Assembly: GCA_005784505.1 (NCBI GenBank)
Contig: VCAZ01000122.1
Coordinates: 1,243,284-1,307,283 of the forward strand
DNA: 64,000 nt
Source of the DNA: Bagarius yarrelli
Lineage: Eukaryota > Chordata > Actinopteri > Siluriformes > Sisoridae
Direction: 5' to 3'
Within the stretch, counting starts at the first letter, position 1. Every line of letters starts with the position of its first letter. The notes under the pieces were generated by a model, which had not been told where the DNA came from, did not search any database, and was given only the letters and a program-made list of their open reading frames with translations. A program made the position numbers and the translations under genes. Positions 1 to 11,439 of the stretch are shown piece after piece.

Positions 1-50
1 TGCATCATTTCTCAGATGAGGAGGAGGAATTTGATCTGTTTGTCAGGTTC

Positions 51-147
51 GGAGTGAGAGAGTGCAAAACATGGATTAAGAGAGAGAGAAGGAGAGTAAA
101 AGAAGGGGAGACAGAAAGAGAAGGAGAGAGAGAAAGGGCAGAGCTGT
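51..147. repeat. Purine-rich (GA)n-like low-complexity tract
   Basis: Almost uninterrupted A/G with GAGAGA cores on the plus strand. It faces the pyrimidine-rich tract that begins near 237, so the first 700 bases form an opposed purine/pyrimidine pair. Confidence 0.8.
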
Positions 148-236
148 GACCTTGAGGAGTCCAGTAGGCGGAGGAGTGAGAGCCTCTCAAATAATCTGTT
201 TAATCTATTTTGAGCTCTTTCATTTCTGATTGTAAC

Positions 237-300
237 TCCCTCTCTCTCTCTCTACTTCTCTCTGTGTCTGTCTTGTTCCTAGTGTCTCTCCCTCTATCTG

Positions 301-331
<31 letters not shown>

Positions 332-400
332 TTCTCTGTGTCTGTCTCGTTCCTAGTGTTTCTCCCTCTGTTGGTCTCTTTCTGTCTCTCTTTCTGTCTC

Positions 401-443
<43 letters not shown>

Positions 444-690
444 TCTTCTGTTTCTGTATCTCATTTATAGTGTCTCTTTCTCTCTGTGTCTCTTTTTGTC
501 TCTCTCTCTTTTTGTCTCTCTCTACCTCTCTCTATGTCTCTTTCTTTCTCTGCCTCTTTCTCTTCCTCTTCCTAACTTTTTCTCTTTTTCCCCCCTCTCT
601 CACTGTCCCTATTTTTCTCTGTATCTTTCTATCTCTTTGGGTCTCTGTGTCTCTCACTCTCTCCGTGTCTCTCTCTTTCTCTCACTGTAT
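237..690. repeat. Pyrimidine-rich (TC)n tract with a 74-bp tandem unit
   Basis: About 450 bases dominated by TCTC, with pure (TC)n cores near 301-329 and 409-438. The segment beginning at 263 is repeated with few changes from 337 (period 74), including the shared core TTCCTAGTG. Open frames across it are only Leu/Ser/Phe-rich products of the repeat. Confidence 0.85.
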
Positions 691-769
691 TCAAAATCCT
701 TATCATAAACAATTCGACAAATCATGACCAATTCAATTTTAATATCAAATCTAATTAAAAATATAAGAC

Positions 770-900
770 ACTCAAACCCTGTTCCCGGATGACAATGTCC
801 CTGTGCACAAATCCCCTGATCTCCACGAAGACATTCAGTGTTCTGATTGGTGTAGTAGAACTTTCAACCCCACAAGCACCTAAAATCCACTCTTTAAAAT
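770..900 (+). pseudogene. Tc1-like transposase relic (catalytic-core fragment)
   Basis: A plus-strand reading near 790-830 gives a DDN-x-P-x-H motif (seen as DDNVPVHKSPDLHED), which resembles the region around the second catalytic aspartate of fish Tc1-like transposases. The same stretch occurs in inverted orientation at 18562-18655, including a 33-base nearly identical core. Both sides are degenerate and no frame is maintained, so it is a dead fragment of a DNA transposon of the Tc1/mariner superfamily. Confidence 0.6.
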
Positions 901-1373
901 CTGCCCCATGAACAAAATTCATTTTCAAGGGCTTTTTCAACGTTACAGTTATAAAGCAAAGGCAGGAATCGCTAACGTTAGCATTAAGCTCATTCAATGT
1001 CTACCGCTCACCACCGTGTCCTGATGGGTACGCATGAAAGCTACTTTCTGTCCAACATCCCTTTCTATTGTCTAACCATGGCTCTGTCGCTCATTACCAC
1101 TCAGTCAGTGTGTTCTATCGACGCTTCCCACAGTCGCTCTTCGTTCCACCGTGTGCCTCAGCAGGAAGGACAGCAGGAGACGCAGAGGGAGCCTCGTCAC
1201 ATACCGTCACGCTCCCTTGCCTGCTTAATGCTGAAGCCTTTACCGCTCGGGATCCAAGCACACAGCTTTGGCTTTAAAACACATGTTCTCGACTCTGTAG
1301 GGTGATCAGGATCTGGCAAACTACGGATAGTCTTATCAGAACTGTCACTTGATTGCAGAGACGCTTTTGCTGT
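901..1373. other. Unassigned unique sequence
   Basis: No recognisable gene or repeat. Short open frames on both strands overlap each other and show no family resemblance. The left part may be the decayed continuation of the Tc1-like relic. Confidence 0.4.
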
Positions 1374-1622
1374 CACTGCTGGGCCCCTGAGCACGGCCCC
1401 TAATGGTTCAAATAGATAAAATAAGACATTTAAATTTACAGCATTTGGCAAACACCTGTATCCAGAGGGACTCGACTTACATTTATCTTTTTTATACGAC
1501 TGAGCAATTGAGGGTTAGGAGCCTTGCTTAGGGGCCCACAGTGGTGGCTTGGTGGTGCTGGGAATTGAACCCCGGTCTTTCTGGTAGCAGTCCAATGCCT
1601 CAACTACTATGCTACCACTTTG
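1374..1622 (-). repeat. SINE-B copy (minus) next to a degenerate plus fragment
   Basis: 1434-1622 reads, reversed, as SINE-B: a tRNA-like head ending at CTACCACTTTGCC, the B-box equivalent GGAATTGAACCCC, the GGGGCCCA block and the TCCAGAGGGACTCGACTTAC tail. The preceding 1374-1433 is a decayed SINE-B body in the opposite orientation (GGGCCCCTGAGCACGGCCCC). Confidence 0.8.
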
Positions 1623-1637
1623 CCATGAAAACGAATG

Positions 1638-1800
1638 TGAATGTAATTCACTCTGGATGAGGGGATCTGCAAAAATTAGGGTGGTTGGTCTGCTGATCAG
1701 AAGATCCTGGGTTTAATTCCCAGCACCACCAAGCTGCCACTTTTGGGCCCCTGACCGAGGCCCCTTCCGCTTGATAAGGACATCGACTAAATGTTATTAT
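1638..1800 (+). repeat. SINE-B fragments (plus)
   Basis: 1638-1673 is a decayed SINE-B tail (ACTCTGGATGAGGGGATCTG). 1676-1800 is a plus-strand SINE-B body with a B-box-like GGGTTTAATTCC, CAGCACCACCAAGCTGCCAC and a degenerate tail. Together with 1374-1622 they form a cluster of head-to-head and tail-to-tail SINE pieces. Confidence 0.75.
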
Positions 1801-1884
1801 AAATATATATATTTTTTTGTATACTATTGTATACAAATAATATATATATATATACTATATTGTATACTATATACTATTGTATAT

Positions 1885-1939
<55 letters not shown>

Positions 1940-1952
1940 ATATATATATATA
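1801..1952. repeat. (TA)n microsatellite
   Basis: An AT-only stretch with long TATATA runs and interruptions such as TGTATAC, directly abutting the SINE-B tail. Confidence 0.9.
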
Positions 1953-2750
1953 GTAGTAAAGTAAAGGTGCTTTTTATTGATTTTGGGGTCAGGTTTTTTT
2001 GGTGATATTATTAAGAATCCGTTGATGTTAGTGCATTTTCAGTGGGACGGAAGAATTATTTTAGGGGTGGTATGACATGTTTTTATTGTACAAAAAAATG
2101 TATGTAATCCGATGCTAATATATATTGATAATATTCAATAAATGATGTATAACATAAAATGTTGTAAAAAACCTAGTAAAACTATATGACTCCTTTATAA
2201 CATCAAAAAAAAAAAATTATGGATAAACAGATGGAAATCCTGCCTGATTATTTTCCCCCGTCTCTCATCTATCTCATTGTTTCTCTCGTGAACACCTTAG
2301 GAAGCTCCTCACCTCTCCAGCTGGATTTCATAAATCAGCTTGTTGTCACATTCAGCAAACTCGGCTGCAACTCATCTCGCTTTACCAGCCAAACAATTGA
2401 TACCACTTCACCACGTGAAACTCTAATCTTCTGCTGCTGCATATATCCGTTTCCTGTACCACCGCTGGCTTTACCTGCCTCACCCGCAAAAGATAGAAAT
2501 TACACAATGGTTTGACTCAAAAAAAAAACTCTTTATAACCGTGGTGAACAGAAAAGTATCTCCATGTGCTTATTTCAGTCCTGTATCAGGTTTCATTTAC
2601 AGGCTTTAGAAGACGACTAGCAATAATGATGATTTCAGGTGTTAGCCACCAACGCTCTGTCATCTACTGAACATCGTATCACTGAATTTAAAAGATCAGA
2701 AGAACAGAAGATTTGCTAATACCCTTTTTGCCCAATACTCTGACTTATGT
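1953..2750. other. AT-rich unique sequence
   Basis: No gene or repeat recognised. A 98-codon frame at 2219-2515 starts beside an A-run and has no recognisable domain. The codons look random and I do not treat it as coding. Confidence 0.4.
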
Positions 2751-2984
2751 TCATTTATTCATCTTCCGCTTATTCCTTAATTCGGGGTCACAGGGATCTG
2801 CTGGTGTCTATCCCAGCTGTCCCTGAAAGGGTAAAAGGCAGGAGGGGGACACACCCTGGACAGAACGGAGTAAATCCACGAGAACATGCAAACTCCACAC
2901 AGAAAGACCTCTGCCCGGAAATCGAACCTTGGACCTTCTTGCTCTGAGGCAACAGTGCTAAACACTGCCACAGTGTTGCCCAAC
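2751..2984 (-). repeat. SINE-A copy (minus), internally deleted
   Basis: It begins with the TCATTTATTCATCTTC tail, then GGGGTCACAGGGATCTGCTG, AGGCAGGAGGGGGACAC, then jumps to AACATGCAAACTCCACACAG and the reversed tRNA-like head (ATCGAACCTTGG). The CCAGTCCATCACAGGG and GTTTTTGGACTG segments of full copies are missing. Confidence 0.8.
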
Positions 2985-3042
2985 TTGTGTTAGGAATATT
3001 AGGAAAAAACCTTACGGAAAATTGCAAATTTCAGATTTAAAT

Positions 3043-3220
3043 TAACATTTACGGCATTTTGTCAGACGTTGTTATTCAAACCGACTTACATTTATACGGC
3101 TGAGCAAAAGGGTGTTAAGGGACTTACTAAGGGCCCAGCAGTGGTAGCTTGGTGCTGCTGGGAGTCAAACCCTGATCTTTCAATTAGCAGTACAACACTT
3201 TTAGCACTGAACTACCATTT
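3043..3220 (-). repeat. SINE-B copy (minus)
   Basis: A reversed SINE-B with GACTTACATTTATACGGCTG, GGGCCCAGCAGTGGTAGCTT, a decayed B box (GAGTCAAACCCTG) and the end CTACCATTT. Confidence 0.8.
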
Positions 3221-3238
3221 TACTTACAAAGAAAGAAA

Positions 3239-3461
3239 GGGGGAGTGGTGGCCTAAATGGTTAAGAAGTTGAGTTGTTGAGTTGTTGAAAAAACCAGGAA
3301 GACTTGGGTCTTTGAGCAAGACTCTTAAACCTTTTTGCTCCAAGGGCACTGTATCCTAGCTGACCCTGCGCCCTGACCTCAACCTTTTAGGATGGGATAT
3401 GCAAAAAAAAAAAAAAATTCATACTGTGTATGATAATTTATGTGACAAATAAAATTTGGTT
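3239..3461 (+). repeat. SINE-D copy
   Basis: Head GGGGGAGTGGTGGCCTAAATGG, with A-box-like spacing to GGTTAAG. The body GTCTTTGAGCAAGACTCTTA and CTGACCCTGCGCCCTGACCT is followed by an A-run and the tail TGTGACAAATAAAATTTGG. This is a tRNA-derived SINE layout. Confidence 0.75.
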
Positions 3462-3465
3462 AAAT

Positions 3466-3741
3466 CAAATGGTTAGAGCACTGAGTTGTGTTAATTTGAA
3501 GACCAGTAAGACCTGGGTTGAAGCCCCACCACCGCCAGCCTGAGTTGTCGATCTAAAGACCAGGAAGACCTGGGTTCAAGCCCCACTACTGCCAGCCTAA
3601 GTTGTTAATCTGAAGACAAAACCTGGGTTCAAGCTCACCCACCTGGGTTCAAGCTCACCCACCGCCAGCCAGCCACTGTCAGGTCTTTAAACAAGACCAT
3701 TAACCCTTCCTGCTCCAGATGCACTGGATGATCCCTGATGA
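3466..3741 (+). repeat. SINE-D copy with triplicated internal module
   Basis: It directly follows another SINE-D. The module with the B-box-like CCTGGGTTCAAGCC and CCGCCAGCC occurs three times in tandem (3482-3540, 3541-3598, 3599-3670), the last with an exact 20-base tandem duplication at 3621-3660. After the repeats the normal body resumes at CCACTGTCAGGTCTTTAAAC and is then truncated. Confidence 0.75.
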
Positions 3742-4799
3742 GTCATTAAGCTGCACTGTGAAACGTGACCTGATGAAAACATTCGTTGCTGAACATAAAC
3801 AAAACTGAAGAAAACTTATTTAGTTTATCTTTCTTTAAATTCCTTTAAATATGATTTCCAGATGACATCTGGTGATTTTTTCTAATTATTATTATATATA
3901 TTTTTTTTTTAATTCAGCACTTTTTTATCCCTCCTTGTCATTTGACATTTTTCCGCTGTGACGCTGTTGATGTTCGTCTCCTCCCGTCCTCACACATTTG
4001 CAGTGTATGTGTGATCCTGACGCTAGGAGCTCCTAAAATAGCTTAGCGAGTGTGTATGTGCAAATGCGATGAACCTCTTGAGAACCATCATTACTGCGGG
4101 ATGAGGCCTAGTTTTTGGAATTAAAGGGAAAGTACAGTCCAGTGTTTTCTGAAACGATAAAACGGTACAACTTCCACTACAGTTTGAAACAGAATTTAGA
4201 GAGACAGCGGTGTGCGCTAATAAGGCTAACAGAGGAATCAGATATCTTTCACTCGGAGCAATCTTACTGAGAATTACACAGTACGCTGGCATAATTAGGA
4301 AGAAAATGGGTGGAAAATTAAACAGCGTGTGTGGTTCAGCCCCGAGGCCGTCTTACTCCGCCATGGATTTTATCAGCTGTGTTTCAGAGACAGAGCATTC
4401 AGTATCTGCTGTGATTAGCTTGTCACCTGTCTGTGTTGAGGAAAATATTTTTTTGCTGTGAAAGGTCAACACTATAATGTTAAATAACAGCAGACAGGCG
4501 GCTTCACCTTTTGTTAATGAGGATTCTAAAATAAAGAAGAAAAACAGAACAACATACAATAAAGCTACAACTTTTAACGGATTTCTTTACAATCCAGGAT
4601 TTCAATTCAGTTTGTCGGTCAAATAAGAGTCTGTGATTTTAATTGGCTTACGGAATTTTACTGTATTTTTACTGTATCTGATTAATGTACCTTGCATAAC
4701 ACGACACATTATTCTCTCATTGCTTACTTATGTATTTTATTCATACTAAAATTAAACTTAATTAGGATTTTATTTTTATGTTGGAATCAAATAGACAAA
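3742..4799. other. Unassigned unique sequence
   Basis: AT-rich, with a T-run near 3901. Open frames at 4023-4292 and 4210-4461 overlap on opposite strands and resemble nothing I know. Confidence 0.4.
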
Positions 4800-5290
4800 A
4801 TTGGGACTTGTTAAGCTCGTAACTCAAATTACTCGTATGTTAAATCAATTTTCCCCCATTGAAATGAATGAAAATGCCATTAATCCGTTCTGGGTCCCCC
4901 AAAAAAACACCGCAATTTGTTTTTCTGTGACATGTTTTTAAATAAGAAAAATAAATTTATAAATACTGAATATTGTATAAAAAACAATCCAATAGGATGT
5001 ACTGGAATAAACTGGTTTTATTAAGTAGAATGTACAGCATTTACCTTGGAGATCAGACGACTCCACTTGGTAACGCGCATGTCTGACTAGCTACTGAGTG
5101 AGACACGGGATGCTGGGCGGATGTTACGGCGTTCACTGTGGCGTTTGCTACACCAACTAGCGGTTGGGAATTTAAAGAATTTAAAGTAAACCCTAATTTT
5201 AGCTCGCAACTCAAAGCAAAAAAACGTCAGAGAGACGACTCGTATCTCGAAAAACTTGTTAGTTGGGACACACGTAAGTCAAAGTAACAC
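4800..5290 (+). mobile_element. MITE-M: non-autonomous Tc1/mariner-like foldback element
   Basis: The left end reads GGGACTTGTTAAGCTCGTAA then CTCAAATTACTCG. The right end carries CGTATCTCGAAAAACTTG and GTTGGGACACACGTAAGTCA, which reversed resembles the left end. The interior (CAATAGGATGTACTGGAATA, GCATGTCTGACTAGC, GCTGGGCGGATGTTACGGCG) is repeated in opposite orientation at 47465-47779 and in fragments at 26908-26993, 32352-32410 and 34395-34517. No transposase frame is present. Confidence 0.75.
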
Positions 5291-6257
5291 TGAGTTCTTC
5301 TTATTATTTCATAGGAACTAATAAAAAAGTGGAATTTTCCTAATTAACACTCCTTAAACTTTCAGTAGGAACTATAATAAACTGTATTAGAATTTTTAAC
5401 TATCTTTATAACCAGTAGAGGTCTTAAATTGGAATTTCTTATCATTTTAGTTCTAATTAAGTTTAGTTTTAATTTGACTTGACGTTTAAACATTGCTGTT
5501 AAAAATTTAGTAATTCTAATGCAGAATTAATGTAACTATAAACAAATAAAAATAAATTAATTACGTTAATTGTTTTTGTTGGCCAATCATTGCTTTTAAA
5601 AATTACTTAAGACTAGAAACTAATCCAATGAATTGACAAATCGGCTGTTTAAGACAAGAAATTATTTTATACAATTTTAATGTGTCCATCATTACATTAT
5701 ATGTACTGTTTTACATATACAGAGACATAGCAAAGGGCATCAGCGCCCGGAAACAAAGTCAGTTTTCCTGCCCCCTTCTGGTTCCCTTGTGACAGGGTGT
5801 GAGCCATAATGCGGTCCGTCATGATTTCCTGGAAATGTTAGATTTTTTTGGATGCTGAACCTGGGGATAGATGTACACATAAAAAAAAAAACAATAATAA
5901 AAAAAAAACGACGGCCACTGTACATACAGTCTTAATATCTTTTAGCATTTTTAGTGATCAATTTTTTATTTGCTGTCCGTTCGCTTCCCTACTGAGAACT
6001 GAATTGGTTTGAAATTAATAAAAGCACTCTTAGCAAGACATGCTAGATTGTTTGGGATAATAAAAATAATCTCTTTTCTAAGAATTACCACACCAAATTC
6101 TATTACTCAAAAGGTCAGTCTTCCATCTGATGTTAATAGAAATCTGCGCTACAAATGCAAACAGAGCAAAGCAGCAATAAAATCTACAACAGAATGGGGA
6201 CTTAATAAATAAACGGAATTAACACATTATCGACTGCTGAGAACATTAGATATTATT
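5291..6257. other. AT-rich unique sequence
   Basis: No gene or repeat recognised. There is an A-run at 5880-5907. Short frames are random. Confidence 0.4.
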
Positions 6258-6276
6258 AATATAGATATATATATAT

Positions 6277-6326
<50 letters not shown>

Positions 6327-6342
6327 CATATATACATATATA
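6258..6342. repeat. (AT)n microsatellite
   Basis: A long ATATAT run with a few ATAC interruptions near the right end. Confidence 0.9.
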
Positions 6343-8118
6343 AGTGCTAAGATGCATAAAACAAGTTTAGCTTGTTTCTTTGTTAGACTAACATGACTTC
6401 CTAGATTAGCCTAGCATCGACCCGCATAGAATCAGCGCACGGGACTGTGAGCGGGTCGAATGCCAGAGGCAGATTAAATAAAGGTTATATCTCAAAGATT
6501 AAATAAAAATTTGAGATAAAATAAAAAAATAATACATTTGAATTAGGATTAATTTTTAAAAACTTTGACATTAGTAATTTTTTAAAACTTTCAATGTCTA
6601 TTTATTGAGTTTTCAATTTGTGGGTTTGTTATCGGTGGAGATCTATTTTAGGATCAACTCCTTATATGAATATGAAGATACGATTGGTGGACCATACTTG
6701 CACAGGAGCCTAAATGAACTTTTGTAAATGAACCTGGATTTACTTTGAAAGCTCATTTCCTGCAAAATTATATTAGAAATAATTAGACATTATCTTGTAT
6801 TATAAATCCATATTTGTGGATCATTCTCCATCATCACCATATTGTTTCCCAAACTATATGCATCAGTGATCAATGCTGACAGGCAACAATTCAGGGTTAA
6901 ATGATTACCTCCTGCTGGGCATGGATCAAAAATACGACTCTCTCTCTCTCTTTCTCGTGCTCTCACTCGTTCTCGCTCTCTTTCGCTCTCTACATGGAGG
7001 TAATTGAAGGACAAGTCCCTTCCGCTGATGCAGTTTTAGATACACTGATAGAGAGCTGCCTGGGGAAAACACTTGCACTTTTCTTTCTTTTTCTTTCCTT
7101 TCTCTATTGCAGCAAATTGCAGTTGGGACTTTCTAATTGCGGGACTAAAAGTTGTTGATAGTTTGGATCTGTTCATTTTGTCTATTCTGCTAGTCATCTG
7201 CTAGTCATTGTAAACATTTTTTCTAAATCAAACAATTCCTGTGGGGCAGGACCTAAATGCGGGTGGTGGTTGCCGTGACCCAGTGTTCCCTCTGTGCATT
7301 TATTAAACAATCCATGAATAAATCCATGAGTTACAGTCATTTTACTTATCATCGGCGTGTACTTTGTAAAAAGCATAAGTATAGTTTAACAATATGTGCT
7401 AATTATGGAAAAGTCAGAAAACTCTTTCAATGTAAACCAGAATAACCTGAAAAAGGATTCTGAAAAGAAAGGATGGTGCAGTGCGCTGTGTGTGTGTGTG
7501 TGTTTTTTTTTTTTGTTTTTTTATCTAGTACGTTTTTGCATATTGCAAATGGCATGATAAATAACAGCTAAAAGCTCATGAGATAAACACAGTCCGGATT
7601 AGTCACCTTTCTGTGCCGAGCCCCAGAAGTACAGAGTGTGCGGTAATTAACATGTAGCCACGCATGACGCACTCGCTGCTGGAGCTTGGTCATTTATTAT
7701 TAGTGTCAGGTTTTAATGCAAATTTTTGCAACATCAAAAAAAAAAAAAAGGCATGTTGAATGCCCATGTGCCCCTCTCTTCTCCCACGCCACCTCCACGA
7801 CCCCCCCAAAAAAGTACTCACTGTCAGTACAGTCTGTAATTACAACATGAAGGGAATAAAAAGCAGGAGCGCTGTGCCGCTTTCCAATAAAACATTATAA
7901 TGAAGGCTGCATTAAAGAGGAATTGTTAAATCAAAGAGAAAGTGGGGATGGACAGGGTCTAAAGCCTGACTGGAAGAAAAAAAATAGTTTAACTAGTTTA
8001 AACCAGATCCAAATTTTTTGAGTAATAATAACGTGACATCATATCTTTGGACTTTTGTGCAATTTAGACCAGTTTGGGGGGGGGGGTGTTGCAAATCTAT
8101 GTTCCAAGCAGTAGGGGT
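6343..8118. other. Unassigned unique sequence with small simple repeats
   Basis: Contains a TC-rich run at 6935-6992, a short GT run and T-run at 7489-7515, an A-run at 7737-7749 and a G-run near 8077. Predicted peptides are low-complexity or random. No gene evidence. Confidence 0.4.
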
Positions 8119-8308
8119 GAAAGGTAAACTGGTAGTTCAGTGGTTAAGTTGTTGGACTGCTATTTGGAAGATCTGGGTTCGATTTCCAGCACTAGAAAGT
8201 TCCCACGTTTGGGCCCCTGAGGAAGGGCTTTAACCCCCAATTGCTCAGTTGTATAAATGAGATAAATGTAAGTCGCTCTGGATAAGAACATCTGGTAAAT
8301 GTAAATTT
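8119..8308 (+). repeat. SINE-B, near-complete copy
   Basis: One of the best plus-strand SINE-B copies. It has A-box-like TGGTAGTTCAGTGG, B box GGTTCGATTTCC, GGGCCCCTGAGGAAGGGCTT, CAATTGCTCAGTTGTATAAA and the tail GTAAGTCGCTCTGGATAAG. The internal promoter boxes mark it as tRNA-derived. Confidence 0.9.
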
Positions 8309-8485
8309 TGCAGTGATGGTCTACAGCAGCATGGGATGGTATATACTGCAGAGATGCGGCTCGATGCTTTAGATATGACACACTGCCAAATTACATCAAT
8401 TATCTAAATTACAGCACAACTCATCCGGTAAGCACTCATTCAAGCAAAACGGTGTTTTTTGCTGATTTTCATCAGCCTTGAGCTC

Positions 8486-8515
8486 GATGGGATGGGATGG
8501 GATGGGATGGGATGG
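8486..8515. repeat. (GATGG)n pentanucleotide repeat
   Basis: Five to six tandem GATGG units ending in GATGGAATAG. Confidence 0.9.
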
Positions 8516-9168
8516 AATAGATCAGCCAAATGATGTTTAAGGCATTCAGAACCAAATCAAGATTACTTTTCTGTTAGCAGGTTGCTGTGATTTGGAAATC
8601 AATTTCTGTTTTCACCATTTTTATTTTTTACCCTCTTAATCTTACTGGCAGTTTTAATCTCGATGAAAAAGTTGAAAAGCAGAAAAAAACTATAATAAAT
8701 CCAAGTGGGGTTCAGTTCCTCTAGGATTTCCGAGCGCAACTTTTAATGCATATTTCTCCGTGCATTCTGCAACCTCAATGCGAATTTATCCAATCAGACT
8801 GACTTTTTGTGCAAAGTTGACCAATCAATGTAAAGCCCCGCCCAAATGTCACCAAACTCACCTTCTTGTTTCTTATTTTGAAAACGTGCTAATATGCTAA
8901 TGATTAGATAATTTCCCTGATAATCTTTAACAAAATAAAGCATTTTACAGAGCGTGAATTGTGCCGATGCAGCTCTGTAATTCAACGATCACAATAAATG
9001 GCGTTACATCCTGAAAAAACTGATTAAATATTTCACTGTGGATAAAAAAAAACAAAAAAAAAAAAAAAAAAAAAACAAAAACACCCTTACTCTATTCAAC
9101 AGGTTTTTTTTGTTGTTGCAACCTTTTTTTGTGATCTATTATCAGCATTGAGATGTTTTTGATGTAAC
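8516..9168. other. Unassigned AT-rich sequence
   Basis: No gene seen. An A-rich run lies at 9043-9076. Confidence 0.4.
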
Positions 9169-9237
9169 TTAAAGCACTTCTTGTACGTCGCTCTGGACAA
9201 GAGCGTCTGCTAAATGCTCCAAATGTAAATGTAAATA
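9169..9237 (+). repeat. SINE-B-type tail fragment
   Basis: GTACGTCGCTCTGGACAAG, GCGTCTGCTAAATG and a trailing ATGTAAATGTAAAT. The tRNA-like head is absent. Confidence 0.8.
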
Positions 9238-9374
9238 AAAAAAGATTTTTTTTTCTTTCTTTGGTGTTTATGACAGCAGTTAGTTAAAACGTAACTATTA
9301 ATCCATAAAAGATCAATACTTTTCCCAGTTATTAATTGAAATTTGATCAAACGCCTATTGCTGGTATGATCTGC

Positions 9375-9456
9375 CGCTTTTTGTCAGAGCGACTTATATT
9401 TTTACCTTTTTTTGAGCAGTTAAAGGTTAGGGGCCTTGCTTAGGGGCCCAACAGTG
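9375..9456 (-). repeat. SINE-B fragment (minus)
   Basis: Reversed SINE-B tail and body (CAGAGCGACTTATATTTTTA, GGGGCCTTGCTTAGGGGCCC), ending abruptly after CAACAGTGG. Confidence 0.75.
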
Positions 9457-11109
9457 GAATTGTTATGGAATTTTGACCCACAAATTGTGTCCAAATTGCA
9501 GGTTGTCAACGAGTTTATTCTGTACCATGGAGACATTTCTTAGAAGATAATTATCATCAGACATCAGAAAGGTTATAGAAGGTTATAACGCTAAATTATT
9601 CCCGGGAACTACAGCATACATCGCTATTTCTGAAGTGGTGAGCAGGTTGGAAGCCATTAGCAGACACATTAGTCACTGACTTCTTCAGCCAGTGCCAGAG
9701 TAGTGAACTCAGAATAAATTCAGCCATCAGTCTTAGCCTGCGAATATACCACAACAAGATAACCTCATCAACCAGCCAACCACGTCTGGAGATCTTCAAT
9801 AACTCCCTTATTCACTGCAGTTTCACATGGAGATGATGCAATGCTTAATCCCACAGCGTTCACCGCTTTGTCTTACTGGACATTATGTGGGATGTTATAT
9901 ATGTATGTTTTTCTTACTTCCCACTTAAAATATACAAGATGATTCTAATGTCATTTTAACGTAGGCTAATCCGAGCGACCAAAAGGCATAAATCTCCGTT
10001 TGTGGACGTGGGTGTTGATTCGTCCTCACTTTCGAAAAAGGAAAAGATTTGTGTGCTCTGCATCTCGGTGGATAGCCAGGACAGGACGTGATGAATGTTA
10101 ACCGAAATGTTAAAGAACCTCAAAATACATCAAAATGCCAGACGGAATCAGATTTAGGGTATTAGCATGGTGGAATATCTCAACACAGCACAATGGAAGT
10201 AACTGCAGGCGGAAAAGCCCATATGCACAAACACACACTGGTGCATAATATTGTTTTATGTGTCGAATCATCCAACTGAATAAAAAAACACCCGACACAC
10301 ACGAGACACAGCTTACACACATGACTCATTCTGTAATGGACAACTACGGTGCTCCAGCAGGTCAACTTCTGGACAAGAAAAATAATTAGTGACATTTACA
10401 GTCAGGATATTATAACAAAAGTCATCAACTGGAAAACTCTGAGAAGAAAACACTAAACTCTGAGGTCGGAGAATTTCATTAACCTTATCATAAAAGCAGT
10501 GCGACTCTGGCTGAGCTAAAATCTGTTGAAGACCAAGGGGTCAACTCGACAACGACTTTGAAATTACCTGAAAACGCTTCTAGCTTCAGTCTGCCCTAAC
10601 CTGTCCCCTTTCTGCATATGCTCGACATCTTTAAACAGACCTTGCCGATTAACACACAAAACCTACCGTTACTGTGAGATCAAATCTGTCCTAATGTATC
10701 TACAAAACACCCTATGCACAAAATGGTCCAAATATCTGAAAAGACATATTTGTCATGGATTTGCACAAAGCCTTTACCTAAACCTGTGGGATGGAGTGGA
10801 ATATAGACTGATCTCCGGTCTGACTGACTGATCTATAGATCTCAGCTCTCCTTACTTTACATCAGTGAAAGGTAAAAGCCCGAAAATTAAGGGGAAACTT
10901 TTCCGGAACAGTCAAATTTATTATACAATCAAAAAAATGAACAATAGAGCATTGAGACAAAAAAGGGACATTTGGGTATAATGTTCCTTGTGTGGCCACA
11001 AACTTCCGCCTATATAGTGTACACACTGTAATAATGTAACTGTCCTACAACCAAACCTACCCAAACTATACCAATTTAACAAATCTAGCCATCCATCTTA
11101 CCATCCATC
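9457..11109. other. Unassigned unique sequence
   Basis: About 1.65 kb without a recognisable gene or repeat family. Short frames at 9596-9799, 10110-10322 and 10180-10395 show no domain. Confidence 0.4.
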
Positions 11110-11439
11110 TGTAACGCCACCATCTGGCCACGACCAGAGGGCGCCCTCGCCTGAATAGTGAGTTCACTTCCGGGAGCTGGCTATATAGCTAGCTGCTAGC
11201 TCTTTGCAAAGTATTGTTAGCCTGCCTGCATCCGTTTATAGTATGTTATTGGTCTTTATAGTTATAATCATTGCTTGTCCCTGTACTACGATTTAGTTTG
11301 TTTGTTTTTTCGTTCAGTGTCACCGTGTACCGACTTCCGCTTGTTTTACTGTTTTGTCTTGTTATGTTTTAGCCTGTTTGCTAATGCTAATAAAATTTTT
11401 AACCTGCACAATGGATCCTTTCCAGTCTGGTTCCTTACA
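11110..11439 (+). mobile_element. Probable solo LTR, Gypsy-like
   Basis: A 330-base element starting TGTAACGCC and ending CCTTACA, so with TG...CA termini. It holds a TATA-like CTATATAGC near 11181 and a polyadenylation signal AATAAAA at 11389, in the order expected of an LTR. The flanks CCATC (11105-11109) and TCATC (11440-11444) match at four of five bases, compatible with a worn target-site duplication. No internal gag/pol sequence is next to it, so it would be a solo LTR. Confidence 0.65.

Noticed and set aside
338..727. 129-codon Ser/Leu/Phe-rich frame
   Set aside because: It is the direct translation of a (TC)n tract.
8119..8308. Genuine tRNA gene
   Set aside because: A- and B-box-like words are present, but the body and tail are those of the SINE-B family seen about twenty times here, and no cloverleaf closes.
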